Shown: in pieces, positions 1-8,018 of the stretch | How the letters are laid out: each line of letters starts with the position of its first letter | Position numbering within the stretch: the first letter of the stretch is position 1 | NCBI GenBank assembly: GCA_047608145.1 | Contig: JASGDC010000035.1 | Coordinates: forward strand, 1-22,997 | Reading direction: 5' to 3' | Length of the DNA stretch: 22,997 nucleotides | Origin: JASGDC01 sp047608145 | GTDB taxonomy: Bacteria > Actinomycetota > Actinomycetes > Actinomycetales > Micrococcaceae | The notes under the pieces: model-generated | Told to the model about the DNA's origin: nothing | Database searches by the model: none | Seen by the model: only the letters and a program-made list of their open reading frames with translations | Made by a program: the position numbers and the translations under genes

Positions 1-124
1 AACAAATAGGGCCAAAAGAAATCGACAAATCATACCAAACAATCAGATACAAAGGAGGTGCAATCTGGGCCAACACAACCGAGTAACACACTCGAACCAA
101 CAACACATTATGGCCTATAAGTCC
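1..124 (-). mobile_element. End of a repeated element, probably an insertion sequence (left copy)
   Basis: These 124 bases are an exact reverse complement of 22871-22994 at the other end of the window, and similarity stops abruptly at 124/125. A reading frame ends at 86, leaving 38 bases to the boundary, a usual layout for the 3' end of a transposase gene and its terminal inverted repeat. Read inward to outward on the minus strand, the tip begins GGACTTATAGGCC. Only this one end of the element is visible, so its own inverted-repeat partner and target duplication cannot be checked. I cannot name the IS family. That it is an IS is inference from the sharp boundary, the copy number of at least two and the position at both contig ends. 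Confidence 0.65.
3..86 (+). CDS. C-terminal fragment of an unidentified frame, possible transposase
   Basis: The open frame enters from outside the window and ends with TAA at 84-86, giving 27 visible residues. They include a Lys/Asp-rich stretch and a Gly-Gly-Ala-Ile-Trp motif close to the end. The frame lies wholly inside the 124-base repeat and stops 38 bases before its edge. I do not recognise the family from so few residues. Transposase is inferred from the repeat context alone, and a non-coding repeat end remains possible. The same frame recurs at 22909-22997 on the other strand. Confidence 0.4.
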   Translation, partial: QIGPKEIDKSYQTIRYKGGAIWANTTE

Positions 125-159
125 AAATTAGTGCTAATTTCAAAGTTAAATTGATAAAC

Positions 160-199
160 AAAAATCGGTAGTTACTAACTTAAGTAACTACCGATTTTT
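160..199 (-). terminator. Strong bidirectional rho-independent terminator after the bL37 gene
   Basis: A perfect 17-bp stem (160-176 paired with 183-199) encloses a 6-base loop. Each arm ends in a run of five A or T, so it can act on either strand. It lies 8 bases beyond the stop of the bL37 gene and probably ends the minus-strand odhA operon. It may also block transcription entering from the flanking insertion sequence. Confidence 0.85.
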
Positions 200-207
200 C
201 TTAATCC

Positions 208-282
208 TTATGCGTTTGGACGCTTACCGTGGTTAGCGCCGCCCTTACGACGTTCCTTACGCTTACGACCTCGTTTGCTCAT
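208..282 (-). CDS. Small basic ribosomal protein, bL37 type (24 aa)
   Basis: This 24-codon gene starts with ATG at 282 and ends with TAA at 208. The product is very basic: MSKRGRKRKERR, then a short Gly/Ala link, then NHGKRPNA. The Ser/Ala-Lys-Arg-Gly-Arg-Lys start and the Ala-Asn-His-Gly-Lys-Arg-Pro-Asn end match, from memory, the tiny large-subunit protein bL37 of mycobacterial ribosomes, often annotated as hypothetical or missed. AAGGAG lies about 9 bases upstream of the ATG, and a 17-bp terminator follows. It is the last gene of the minus-strand cluster behind odhA. The gene is real with high confidence; the bL37 name rests on recalled similarity of a very short protein. Confidence 0.85.
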   Translation of the reverse strand: MSKRGRKRKERRKGGANHGKRPNA

Positions 283-318
283 TAGAGTCTCCTTGAAAAT
301 AGTTCTATTACCTGTACA

Positions 319-324
319 AGTATA
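319..324 (-). promoter_or_regulatory. Candidate -10 element for the bL37 gene
   Basis: On the minus strand the bases read TATACT, about 37 bases upstream of the bL37 ATG and just beyond the stop of the SGNH-like gene. I see no good -35 hexamer at the right spacing. A separate promoter for an abundant ribosomal protein is plausible, but the motif alone is weak evidence. Confidence 0.3.
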
Positions 325-330
325 CCTGAA

Positions 331-936
331 TTACTGCTTTGGTTCAGACAAACCTAACCATGGGTACCAGCCGCGGTGTAGCACTAGCCAAGCCATCAAG
401 CCATAACCTGCTTGACCAGGAAAACCTTGACCATCAGCTAGGTCTGTGCGCCACTGATCATGTGAAACTAGTGGGTTATACATATCAACGTATAGAACGT
501 TACGTCGAGCAGCCACATCACCTAGTACCCGTGAGAACTCAGCAATCTTTTTGTTCATAGTTGCATCAACTGTTGGTGGGGGGCCTACTACCATAGTAGT
601 CACATTGCGTGACTGTGCCTGGTCGAGAATATTTGCAAGGTTAAGACGACTACGCGCCAATGATAGCCCTTGTTTAATATCAGCGTGCCCTAGAGCAATA
701 ATTAGCCTGTTATCAGTACGCTCTTCAAAACGTGGTGCTGCTTCTTTTTCCCAACGATCAACAAGTTTAGCGGTACCCTCATTAGGCATAGCTAGAGGGT
801 ACACGTTAATTTGAGGATCTTTACGAGGAGTGCGTGCAAGTACACGTCCTAGCCAACCTAAGGCCCTAGTGTCGCCCACGCCAGCTAATAAATCATCACC
901 GACTGCGACAATGCGCATATTCTGTTTTTCCGCCAT
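331..936 (-). CDS. SGNH/GDSL-like hydrolase-fold protein lacking the catalytic Ser and His (201 aa)
   Basis: The fold is that of an SGNH hydrolase. Block I (residues 11-18) reads VGDDLLAG where active members have GDS, so the nucleophilic Ser is Asp. Block III has GHAD near residue 84, where GxND is usual. In block V the D-x-x-H is replaced by DGQGFPGQAGYG, with no His. There is no signal peptide, so the protein should be cytoplasmic. ATG at 936 is preferred because GGAGAG lies about 10 bases upstream inside the end of odhA; Met7 is an alternative start. The gene begins 3 bases after the odhA stop, so the two are probably co-transcribed. I recall related corynebacterial proteins with an acidic residue at the Ser position, so the change may define a subfamily. 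A non-hydrolytic binding role is possible; the function is unknown. Confidence 0.8.
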   Translation of the reverse strand: MAEKQNMRIVAVGDDLLAGVGDTRALGWLGRVLARTPRKDPQINVYPLAMPNEGTAKLVDRWEKEAAPRFEERTDNRLIIALGHADIKQGLSLARSRLNLANILDQAQSRNVTTMVVGPPPTVDATMNKKIAEFSRVLGDVAARRNVLYVDMYNPLVSHDQWRTDLADGQGFPGQAGYGLMAWLVLHRGWYPWLGLSEPKQ

Positions 937-939
937 TAA

Positions 940-3900
940 CTACTTCTCTCCAAATATCTGCTTAAGCAATTTCTGTTGCTCTTTAGCATGCATCTTGTTA
1001 GATCCAGCTGCTGTAGAAGCACTAGCAGAGCGAGCGTAAACTCCAAGTTTCCTATCCAATACTGGGGCTAGCCTATATAGCATAGAAGCCCAAGCTCCTT
1101 GGTTTTCAGGTTCTTCTTGAACCCAGAGAACTTCAGCATCAGGATACTTGTCTAGTTCACTTTGAATTTCTTTGTTAGGAACAGGGTATAGCTGTTCACA
1201 ACGAATGATTGCAGTGCTAGTATCGCCAGATTTCTTACGAGCTGCAAGTAAATCATAATAAATTTTACCAGCACAAAGCAAAACTCGCTTGACATTTTCT
1301 ACATCTTGCGTTTCTGAGATAACTGGACGGAAACTACCATCAGTGAAATCTTCGACGCTAGAAGCAGCTGCTTTTAATCTCAACATTGACTTCGGCGAGA
1401 ATACAATCATTGGTTTAGCTGATTCCTGATATGCGTGATTACGCAATGCATGGAAGTAAGAAGCAGGGCTAGAAGGGAATACAACTTGCATGTTATTTTC
1501 TGCACATAGTTGTAAGTAGCGTTCAATACGTCCAGATGAGTGGTCTGGACCTTGTCCTTCATAACCGTGTGGCAACAGCATCACTATGTTAGATTTTTGA
1601 CCCCATTTTTGCTCAGCAGAAGATACAAACTCATCCATTATAGTTTGGGCACCATTTGCAAAGTCACCAAACTGTGCTTCCCAAAGGATAAAACCATCTT
1701 CTTTTTCAACTGAGTAACCATATTCAAAGCCAAGTCCTGCATATTCACTCAATAGTGAATTATACACATCAAACTGAGCTTGTTCACCACCAAGAGTATT
1801 CAATGGTACCCATGGTTCATCAGTATGGCGATCATAATAAACAGCTTGACGTTGCACAAAAGTACCACGACGAGAATCTTGACCTGCAAGACGGATATAT
1901 TTTCCTTCAAGAAGTAGGGAACCGAATGCCAAGATTTCACCAAAGCCCCAGTCAATGCCACCTTCTTTAGACATCTTTGCACGGCGTTCTAACAATGCCT
2001 TTAACTTAGGATGAACTTCAAACCCTTCTGGAATATTGATATGTGCATCACCAATCTTTTCTAGCACATCTTTACTCACTGCAGTTTCTTCTGTATGAAC
2101 TGGTTTATCAATTACATCTTCTGGGTTATTTTCAGAAACTATTGGAATTTCGTCAGTTTCAACTCCACGAGTTGATTCAAATGCTGTCTCAAGTTTGCGC
2201 TTGAAATCAGCAAGAGCTTCCTCAGCTTCTTCCTCAGTAATATCCTCACGACCGATTAAATCACGAGTGTAAAGATTACGAACGCTATCACGCTTATCAA
2301 TCTCAGAGTACATTGAAGGCTGAGTCATAGAAGGATCGTCACCTTCATTATGTCCACGACGACGGTAACAAACCATATCAATTACAATATCGCGGTTGAA
2401 ACGTTGACGGTATTCGAAAGCAAGTTCTGCTACATGTACTACTGCTTCTGGGTCATCACCATTTACGTGAAAGATTGGTGCATCTACCATTTTAGCAATG
2501 TCAGTACAGTACATTGAAGAACGACCATCTTCAGGTTTGGTAGTGAAACCAACTTGGTTATTAACTACCACGTGGATAGTACCACCAGTCTTGTATCCTT
2601 CAAGCTGTGAAAGTTGCAAGGTTTCAGCAACTACACCTTGTCCGGCCATTGCTGCATCACCATGTACCAAAATTGGCAGTACACCGCGAATATCTTCAGC
2701 ATCTTCTTCAGCGAGTTTATCTTGCTTAGCTCGGACAATACCTTCAAGAACTGGGTTAACCGCTTCAAGATGTGATGGGTTTGCAGCTAAATAAACATTG
2801 GTTTGTTGCCCATCATCACCAGTATAAATACCCTCAGTGCCTAAGTGATACTTAACGTCACCAGAACCATGAGCATTTTTAGGATTCTTCATGTGGCCTT
2901 CGAATTCACGGAATACCTGAGAATATGTCTTGCCCGCAATGTTAGTAAGCACATTCAAACGACCACGGTGTGCCATGCCAATAGCAACTTCTGGAAGGTC
3001 GTTCTTTGCCGCTTGGTGCAAAACTTCATCAAGTAGCGGAATTAGTGATTCGCCACCTTCAAGACTGAAACGTTTTTGACCTACATACTTAGTTTGTAGG
3101 AATGTCTCAAATGCTTCAGCTTCGTTAAGTTTGCTTAAGATACGACGTTGTTGGCTACCACTTGGTTTTTCATATGGGCGTTCCAGCTTTTCTTGGAACC
3201 ATTGACGTTGTTCTGGATCTGAAATGTGCATGTATTCAGTGCCAATAGTGCGGCAGTATGCATCACGTAAAATTCCAAGAATATCGCGTAGCTTAAGAGT
3301 TTTCTTATTAGATAGTCCAGAAACTGGCCATTGACGGTCAAGGTCCCAAAGAGTTAATCCATAAGAAGTAGTATCTAAATCTTTATGGTCACGTTGTTTA
3401 TAACCAATTGGGCTAATTGCAGCCATCATGTGACCACGCTGACGGAAAGTATTAATCATTTCTTGAATACGAGCTACTTTACCGATTTCATCATGTGGAT
3501 TTACTTGGTTGTCCTGGCTCCATTCAATAGCTTTGTATGGAATTTCCAAAGCACGGAAGATTTCATTATAGAAATCATCTTGCCCCAGTAGATAACCATG
3601 AACAATCTTTAAGAACTCGCCAGAAGCAGCTCCTTGGATTACGCGGTGGTCATAAGTAGAAGTAAGGGTGATAATCTTACTGATTGCGTTCTTTGCCAAA
3701 ATATCATCAGAAGCACCTTGGAATGCAGCAGGATATTCAAGAGCGCCGACACCTACGATACAAGCCTGACCTTTACTTAATCGAGGAACAGAGTGAACTG
3801 TACCAATACCACCTGGGTTAGTAAGTGAAACTGTAGTTTTGGCGTAGTCAGCAGCAGTAAGTTTGTTATTACGAGCTTTTGCAATAATTTCATCATAAGC

Positions 3901-4683
3901 TTCGCGGAATTTTTGGAAATCAAGTTTTTCTGCACCTTTTATATTTGGTACTACTAGCGCACGAGAACCATCAGGGCGTGGTAAGTCAATTGCTAGACCG
4001 AAATTAATATGATCATGGATTACCTGAGTAGGCTTGCCATCAACCGCTTCGTAACTGATATTCATACCAGGTAGTGCTTTAACAGCTTTAACTACTGCAT
4101 AGCCAATAAGGTGAGTGAATGAAATTTTACCACCGCGAGTACGCTTTAAGTGATTATTGATAACAATACGGTTATCAATAAGTAGCTTTGCTGGTACTGT
4201 ACGTACAGTGGTAGCTGTAGGAACACTCAGACTGGCATCCATGTTATTGGCAATTGCCTTTGACATACCTTTAAGTGCTTCATTCTTAGTTTCTTCTGGA
4301 AATATTGGTTTTTCAGGCATAGTCTTTTCTTTAGCGTATTTTTGTTTTGGGGTAGTTTTCGGAGTGGCTTTTGCTGGCTTTGGTTTTGTAGACTTTTGCT
4401 CAGTTTTAGCAAGTTTATTCGTAACTTGCTTGTTTGAAGTTCTAGCCTTTGGTTTTTCAGTTTTATTTTCTTTAGCTTCGATTGGTTTAGAAGTTACTGA
4501 TGGTTTAGCTTCAGTTTTTATTTCCACCTCTGGTTGTTTTTCAGTAGGCGGGTTATTTTCAAAGATTACGCGCCATTCTTCATTTACAGAATCTGGATCT
4601 TTTTTGTATTGTTCGTATAGCTCATCAACTAGCCAATCATTTGCCCCGAATTCGTCAGGGCTAAAAGTTGAGTCTGACGTCAT
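940..4683 (-). CDS. odhA: 2-oxoglutarate dehydrogenase/decarboxylase, fused E2-like and E1 domains (1247 aa)
   Basis: This is the TCA-cycle enzyme that decarboxylates 2-oxoglutarate with thiamine diphosphate. The N-terminus has the actinobacterial signature FGANDWLVDELYEQYKKDP. A Lys/Pro/Thr-rich linker follows (about 50-125), then an acyltransferase domain without a lipoyl domain (about 135-375, with YDHRVIQG near 343), then the E1 domain. E1 shows AHRGRLN near 569, the ThDP-binding HGDAAMAGQG near 675 and VVNNQVGF near 707. The length is close to Corynebacterium OdhA and mycobacterial Kgd. In those organisms it joins the pyruvate dehydrogenase complex and is inhibited by the FHA protein OdhI/GarA. 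No separate sucB or odhI lies here. GAGGAT sits about 7 bases before ATG 4683. The SGNH-like gene follows after 3 bases. Confidence 0.96.
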   Translation of the reverse strand: MTSDSTFSPDEFGANDWLVDELYEQYKKDPDSVNEEWRVIFENNPPTEKQPEVEIKTEAKPSVTSKPIEAKENKTEKPKARTSNKQVTNKLAKTEQKSTKPKPAKATPKTTPKQKYAKEKTMPEKPIFPEETKNEALKGMSKAIANNMDASLSVPTATTVRTVPAKLLIDNRIVINNHLKRTRGGKISFTHLIGYAVVKAVKALPGMNISYEAVDGKPTQVIHDHINFGLAIDLPRPDGSRALVVPNIKGAEKLDFQKFREAYDEIIAKARNNKLTAADYAKTTVSLTNPGGIGTVHSVPRLSKGQACIVGVGALEYPAAFQGASDDILAKNAISKIITLTSTYDHRVIQGAASGEFLKIVHGYLLGQDDFYNEIFRALEIPYKAIEWSQDNQVNPHDEIGKVARIQEMINTFRQRGHMMAAISPIGYKQRDHKDLDTTSYGLTLWDLDRQWPVSGLSNKKTLKLRDILGILRDAYCRTIGTEYMHISDPEQRQWFQEKLERPYEKPSGSQQRRILSKLNEAEAFETFLQTKYVGQKRFSLEGGESLIPLLDEVLHQAAKNDLPEVAIGMAHRGRLNVLTNIAGKTYSQVFREFEGHMKNPKNAHGSGDVKYHLGTEGIYTGDDGQQTNVYLAANPSHLEAVNPVLEGIVRAKQDKLAEEDAEDIRGVLPILVHGDAAMAGQGVVAETLQLSQLEGYKTGGTIHVVVNNQVGFTTKPEDGRSSMYCTDIAKMVDAPIFHVNGDDPEAVVHVAELAFEYRQRFNRDIVIDMVCYRRRGHNEGDDPSMTQPSMYSEIDKRDSVRNLYTRDLIGREDITEEEAEEALADFKRKLETAFESTRGVETDEIPIVSENNPEDVIDKPVHTEETAVSKDVLEKIGDAHINIPEGFEVHPKLKALLERRAKMSKEGGIDWGFGEILAFGSLLLEGKYIRLAGQDSRRGTFVQRQAVYYDRHTDEPWVPLNTLGGEQAQFDVYNSLLSEYAGLGFEYGYSVEKEDGFILWEAQFGDFANGAQTIMDEFVSSAEQKWGQKSNIVMLLPHGYEGQGPDHSSGRIERYLQLCAENNMQVVFPSSPASYFHALRNHAYQESAKPMIVFSPKSMLRLKAAASSVEDFTDGSFRPVISETQDVENVKRVLLCAGKIYYDLLAARKKSGDTSTAIIRCEQLYPVPNKEIQSELDKYPDAEVLWVQEEPENQGAWASMLYRLAPVLDRKLGVYARSASASTAAGSNKMHAKEQQKLLKQIFGEK

Positions 4684-4893
4684 TGTTTATCCTCATATCG
4701 AAATTTATTTAAACACCTATACATTTAATCCTAATATGAAACGCCAAAATAATGAACTTCCAGAGAATGATATTTAACTATTTGTATGAAAACTCCAAGC
4801 AAGTTAGTAAATAACTAGCTATTTGGTAATATTTTAACTAATTATTTACAATAAAATAATGCTTTAAAACTGCCTAGAAGTTAATTGGAACTA
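4684..4893. other. Divergent intergenic region between odhA and the membrane GT-C-like gene
   Basis: About 210 AT-rich bases separate two divergent genes, so both promoters should be here. On the minus strand GAGGAT precedes the odhA ATG. On the plus strand AGAAG (4876-4880) precedes a possible TTG start at 4885 and the ATG at 4894. I find no convincing -35/-10 pair, operator or hairpin. A long open frame runs antisense across the odhA start into this region, but it is a shadow of odhA. Confidence 0.5.
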
Positions 4894-6585
4894 ATGAACA
4901 ATAGATTAGCTCATACACTTAATGTGTTAGTGCTCTTAGTTATGAGCATTATTTATGTTGTGCCATTACTATCAGCACCACCTGATTTAATGTACGATTA
5001 CCCTTTCCATTCTTCTAGAATTATTGGTCTAGATAATGTATTTAGTTCACCAGTTAGTTTTACGGGGTTCGGTCAGCATGGAAATATTGTTAATGAATTT
5101 TACCCATGGTTAACTATATATCCCGTTTACTTATTATTTAAGCTATTTGGAGACGGGGTTACTACTTATCATACTTTCCTATTTTGCAATACGATAATAA
5201 CTGCATTAGTTGCTTATTTTGCGACATATCAAATGAAAAAAGATAAACTTTTGGCAGTAATTTTTGGTTTGACGTATACATATTCCGGGTATCGACTTGC
5301 CAATATTTTAGATACCGGAGATATGGGCATAATCAATTCAATAACATTTTTACCTTTAGTTTTATTGGGCTGTTATGAAATATTTGTAGGAAATCATAAA
5401 CGTTGGCATTACTTAACTATTGGAATGTCTTTGCTAGTTTACACGCATGTTTTAAGTAGTGTAATTGCCGCCAGTTTTATTTTTTTGGCATTGGTTATCA
5501 GTTTCTATACTTGGGATAAAAAGAAAGAACGACTTATAGCTTTAAGTTTCGCAGTAGTGATGAGTCTATTGATATGTTTAGCTTATTTGACGCCTTTGTT
5601 GCAGCAAGTTATCGCACAGCCATTGATTTTTCCGCAAACTAAAGAACTTATAGGAGTTAATCCTACAGAATTTATTAGTGGCCAGTTTACGTATAAGACA
5701 TTTATTGGCAATATGATTGGAATGATTACTTTCTTAAGTTTCTTTATTACTTTACTTTTAATTAAGATATTACAGAATGCTGAACGATTTATTTTTGGAA
5801 TTGGAGCAATAGCGCTAATAAGTGTGACAGCAATTTTCCCTTGGCATATTTTTGCTGGAAGTTTTTTTGATACAGTACAGTGGCCCGGTCGCTTTATTAT
5901 TGTTGCAGTACCTTGTTTACTGTATGCATTTAGCGCAGCTACTTCTACTGGCACAAAGTCGCTTCTTAATATCAAGACTAATTTTGTAATGCTCGGAATA
6001 TTAAGCATTATTTTGATTATTGTAAATAATTCAGCTATTAAACATTTATATAATCAAGATCCACGTAACCATCAAGATATTAAAAGTTATAGCCAGGTTA
6101 ATGTAAATTTCCTAGACTATGGCAGTAAAGGGGAAGTAGCAATTACTTCAGAATGGTTGGCGCAAAATAACTATTATTTTAATGATGAAGTATTACATAC
6201 AAATGTGATTCAAAAAGCGGCTAATATTACTAAAACGCAACACAAGACAAAGCCGAGTGCGACAGCTTATGTAACTGCTACACATGATGCTAGCAATTTT
6301 GAGATTACCGTCACTAACAACACTAAACACAGTGCAGAATTAACGACACCAATCTTTAGATATATTGGGCAAGAGGTGCGAGTAAATAATGTACTTGCTA
6401 CAAGCGTATTATCGAAATATGGTACGACGCAGATTACTGTGCCGCCTGGAAAATCAACTATAGATATCTCATATCACTATACAAAACTGGCTAGATTTGC
6501 TCAGATTACTTCATTGTTAGTGTTTGCTTGGTTTTTTATTTATCTTTGTAACTTCAAGTACTTTAAAAGCAACAAAGTTTCCTAG
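4894..6585 (+). CDS. Multi-pass membrane protein, probable GT-C-type glycosyltransferase (563 aa)
   Basis: A hydrophobic segment (about 9-27) leads into an extracytoplasmic loop with D35-Tyr-Pro-Phe-His39, the Asp-x3-His pattern of GT-C glycosyltransferases, followed by Ser-Ser-Arg-Ile. About ten further membrane spans continue to residue 370. A soluble, probably beta-rich region (about 380-525) and one final span close the protein. The layout resembles the membrane proteins named after the 6-pyruvoyl tetrahydropterin synthase-related domain, and YfhO-like proteins, which are thought to move sugars from polyprenyl-phosphate donors onto cell-envelope acceptors. The substrate is unknown. The start is ATG at 4894; an in-frame TTG at 4885 with AGAAG 4 bases upstream would add three residues. 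The gene stands alone and divergent from odhA. Its very AT-rich codon use could mean transfer, but I did not quantify it. Confidence 0.7.
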   Translation: MNNRLAHTLNVLVLLVMSIIYVVPLLSAPPDLMYDYPFHSSRIIGLDNVFSSPVSFTGFGQHGNIVNEFYPWLTIYPVYLLFKLFGDGVTTYHTFLFCNTIITALVAYFATYQMKKDKLLAVIFGLTYTYSGYRLANILDTGDMGIINSITFLPLVLLGCYEIFVGNHKRWHYLTIGMSLLVYTHVLSSVIAASFIFLALVISFYTWDKKKERLIALSFAVVMSLLICLAYLTPLLQQVIAQPLIFPQTKELIGVNPTEFISGQFTYKTFIGNMIGMITFLSFFITLLLIKILQNAERFIFGIGAIALISVTAIFPWHIFAGSFFDTVQWPGRFIIVAVPCLLYAFSAATSTGTKSLLNIKTNFVMLGILSIILIIVNNSAIKHLYNQDPRNHQDIKSYSQVNVNFLDYGSKGEVAITSEWLAQNNYYFNDEVLHTNVIQKAANITKTQHKTKPSATAYVTATHDASNFEITVTNNTKHSAELTTPIFRYIGQEVRVNNVLATSVLSKYGTTQITVPPGKSTIDISYHYTKLARFAQITSLLVFAWFFIYLCNFKYFKSNKVS

Positions 6586-6629
6586 TGCAATTAAAGGGAA
6601 AAACTAGCAAGTGTCCAGGAAACTTTGTT
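6571..6629 (+). terminator. Inverted repeat at the end of the GT-C-like gene, possible terminator
   Basis: Thirteen bases at 6571-6583 (AACAAAGTTTCCT) pair perfectly with 6617-6629. The left arm covers the stop codon region of the membrane-protein gene. The loop is 33 bases and no U-run follows the right arm, so it is not a textbook terminator. It may act as an mRNA 3' stabiliser or a weak terminator between this gene and the CNNM pair. Confidence 0.45.
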
Positions 6630-6692
6630 AAGATTAGCTATCTAACTTATATTAAGGATACTAACAACATATTAAGGTAAGGTGTTCAGTCT

Positions 6693-8018
6693 TTGGAGTG
6701 GTTACTCCTTGGTCTTGGCATGTTGCTCGTTTTGGGCACAGGCTTCTTTGTCGCCGTAGAATTCTCTTTAGTCGCGGTAGACCAACCCACAGTACAGCGT
6801 GAAGTGGAAAAAAATGAAAAAGGCGCTGCAAGCTTATTAGCTAACTTAAAATCACTTTCAACGCAGCTTTCTGGCTGTCAATTGGGTATTACTATTACTA
6901 CTTTACTTACTGGTTACTTGATGGAACCAGCTTTAGGAAAGTTGCTGCAAGGACCATTGCACAGCATTGGTATTACTGGTAGTGCTGCTACTACCGTTGG
7001 TGCTATTGCCGGCATGGTAGTTGCTACTGTACTTTCTATGCTATTTGGTGAACTTATTCCTAAGAACTTAGCAATTGCATTGCCTATGAAGGTCGGGAAA
7101 GCTCTGGCAAAGCCACAAGCTATTTTTACTAGAGTTTTCAAGTATGTAGTTTTGTTTTTAAATAATACGGCAAATTTGGTGTTAGGGCTTTTCGGGCTAG
7201 AAGCTAAAGAGGAGGTTAGTGGTGCGCGTACGGCAGGAGAACTTTCCTCAATGGCTAGACGTTCTGCTCAAGAGGGAACTTTGGCTGAAGGAACTGCAAA
7301 CTTCTTGGCACGTACTCTTGATATTTCTGAATATACTGCCGAAGATGTGATGCGTCCTCGTGTGCAGATGGAATACATGGTTCCAGAAGACACGGCTGCT
7401 GAAGTCATCAAGCGTTCACGCAAGACTGGTTATTCCCGTTTCCCAGTTATTGGGGAATCGACTGATGAAGTTAAGGGATTAGTTCATCTTAAGAAAGCAG
7501 TAACAGTTCCAGGTGACAAACGTAGTGAAGTTCCTGTAGTTGCATTGATGGAAGATATTTTAGAAGTTCCAGAGACTTTGAAACTAGATTCATTGCTTAC
7601 CCAATTAAAAGACGCCAATTTTCAAATGGCTGTTGTGTTAGATGAATATGGTGGTACTGCCGGAATTGCTACTTTGGAAGACTGTGTTGAAGAAATTGTT
7701 GGTGATGTAGCTGATGAGCATGATCAGTCTGAAGATAGTATTCGTGAATTACATAGTGGATCATGGGTAATTCCAGGTATTAGTAGATCTCATGAGATTG
7801 CTGACCGGGTTCCAGAGTTTGATATTGACCCAGATGATCAAGCTAATTATGAAACTTTAGGGGGGTTCATAATGGAACAACTTGGTCGAGTGCCAAAACC
7901 AGGAGATGTGATCGAGACTGCAGAAGGTACGCTTACGGTAATTAGTATGGATGGTAAACGAGTAGATAAAGCACACTTGGCCATTAAGCCACGACTTACT
8001 GAGCAGGAGGCTAGTTAA
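6693..8018 (+). CDS. CNNM/CorC-family membrane protein with CBS pair and CorC_HlyC domain (441 aa)
   Basis: The order is a DUF21 (CNNM) transmembrane domain (about 1-180) with GELIPKNLAIALP, two CBS domains (about 205-330) with YSRFPVIG and DEYGGTAGIATLEDCVEEIVG, and a C-terminal transporter-associated CorC_HlyC domain (about 345-430). The family is linked to Mg2+ or Co2+ efflux and resistance; the older hemolysin name is misleading. The CBS pair usually binds ATP-Mg. The start is a TTG at 6693 supported by AAGG 10 bases upstream; the next ATG (6720) would cut into the first membrane span. The stop overlaps the next gene's ATG by one base, so a heteromeric complex with that paralogue is plausible. 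The transported ion is not shown by the sequence. Confidence 0.88.
   Translation: MEWLLLGLGMLLVLGTGFFVAVEFSLVAVDQPTVQREVEKNEKGAASLLANLKSLSTQLSGCQLGITITTLLTGYLMEPALGKLLQGPLHSIGITGSAATTVGAIAGMVVATVLSMLFGELIPKNLAIALPMKVGKALAKPQAIFTRVFKYVVLFLNNTANLVLGLFGLEAKEEVSGARTAGELSSMARRSAQEGTLAEGTANFLARTLDISEYTAEDVMRPRVQMEYMVPEDTAAEVIKRSRKTGYSRFPVIGESTDEVKGLVHLKKAVTVPGDKRSEVPVVALMEDILEVPETLKLDSLLTQLKDANFQMAVVLDEYGGTAGIATLEDCVEEIVGDVADEHDQSEDSIRELHSGSWVIPGISRSHEIADRVPEFDIDPDDQANYETLGGFIMEQLGRVPKPGDVIETAEGTLTVISMDGKRVDKAHLAIKPRLTEQEAS

Noticed and set aside
331..936. Calling this gene an active GDSL lipase or esterase
   Set aside because: The Ser nucleophile and the His of block V are both absent, so hydrolytic activity is not supported by the sequence.
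4157..4777. A 206-codon open frame on the plus strand, antisense to the odhA start and rich in Phe, Ser and Val
   Set aside because: It mirrors the Lys/Thr/Glu-rich linker of odhA in a complementary frame, so its hydrophobicity is a by-product. It has no ribosome site or recognisable family.
5583..6008. A 141-codon minus-strand frame inside the membrane-protein gene
   Set aside because: It is a complementary-frame shadow of hydrophobic codons with no ribosome site and no family features.
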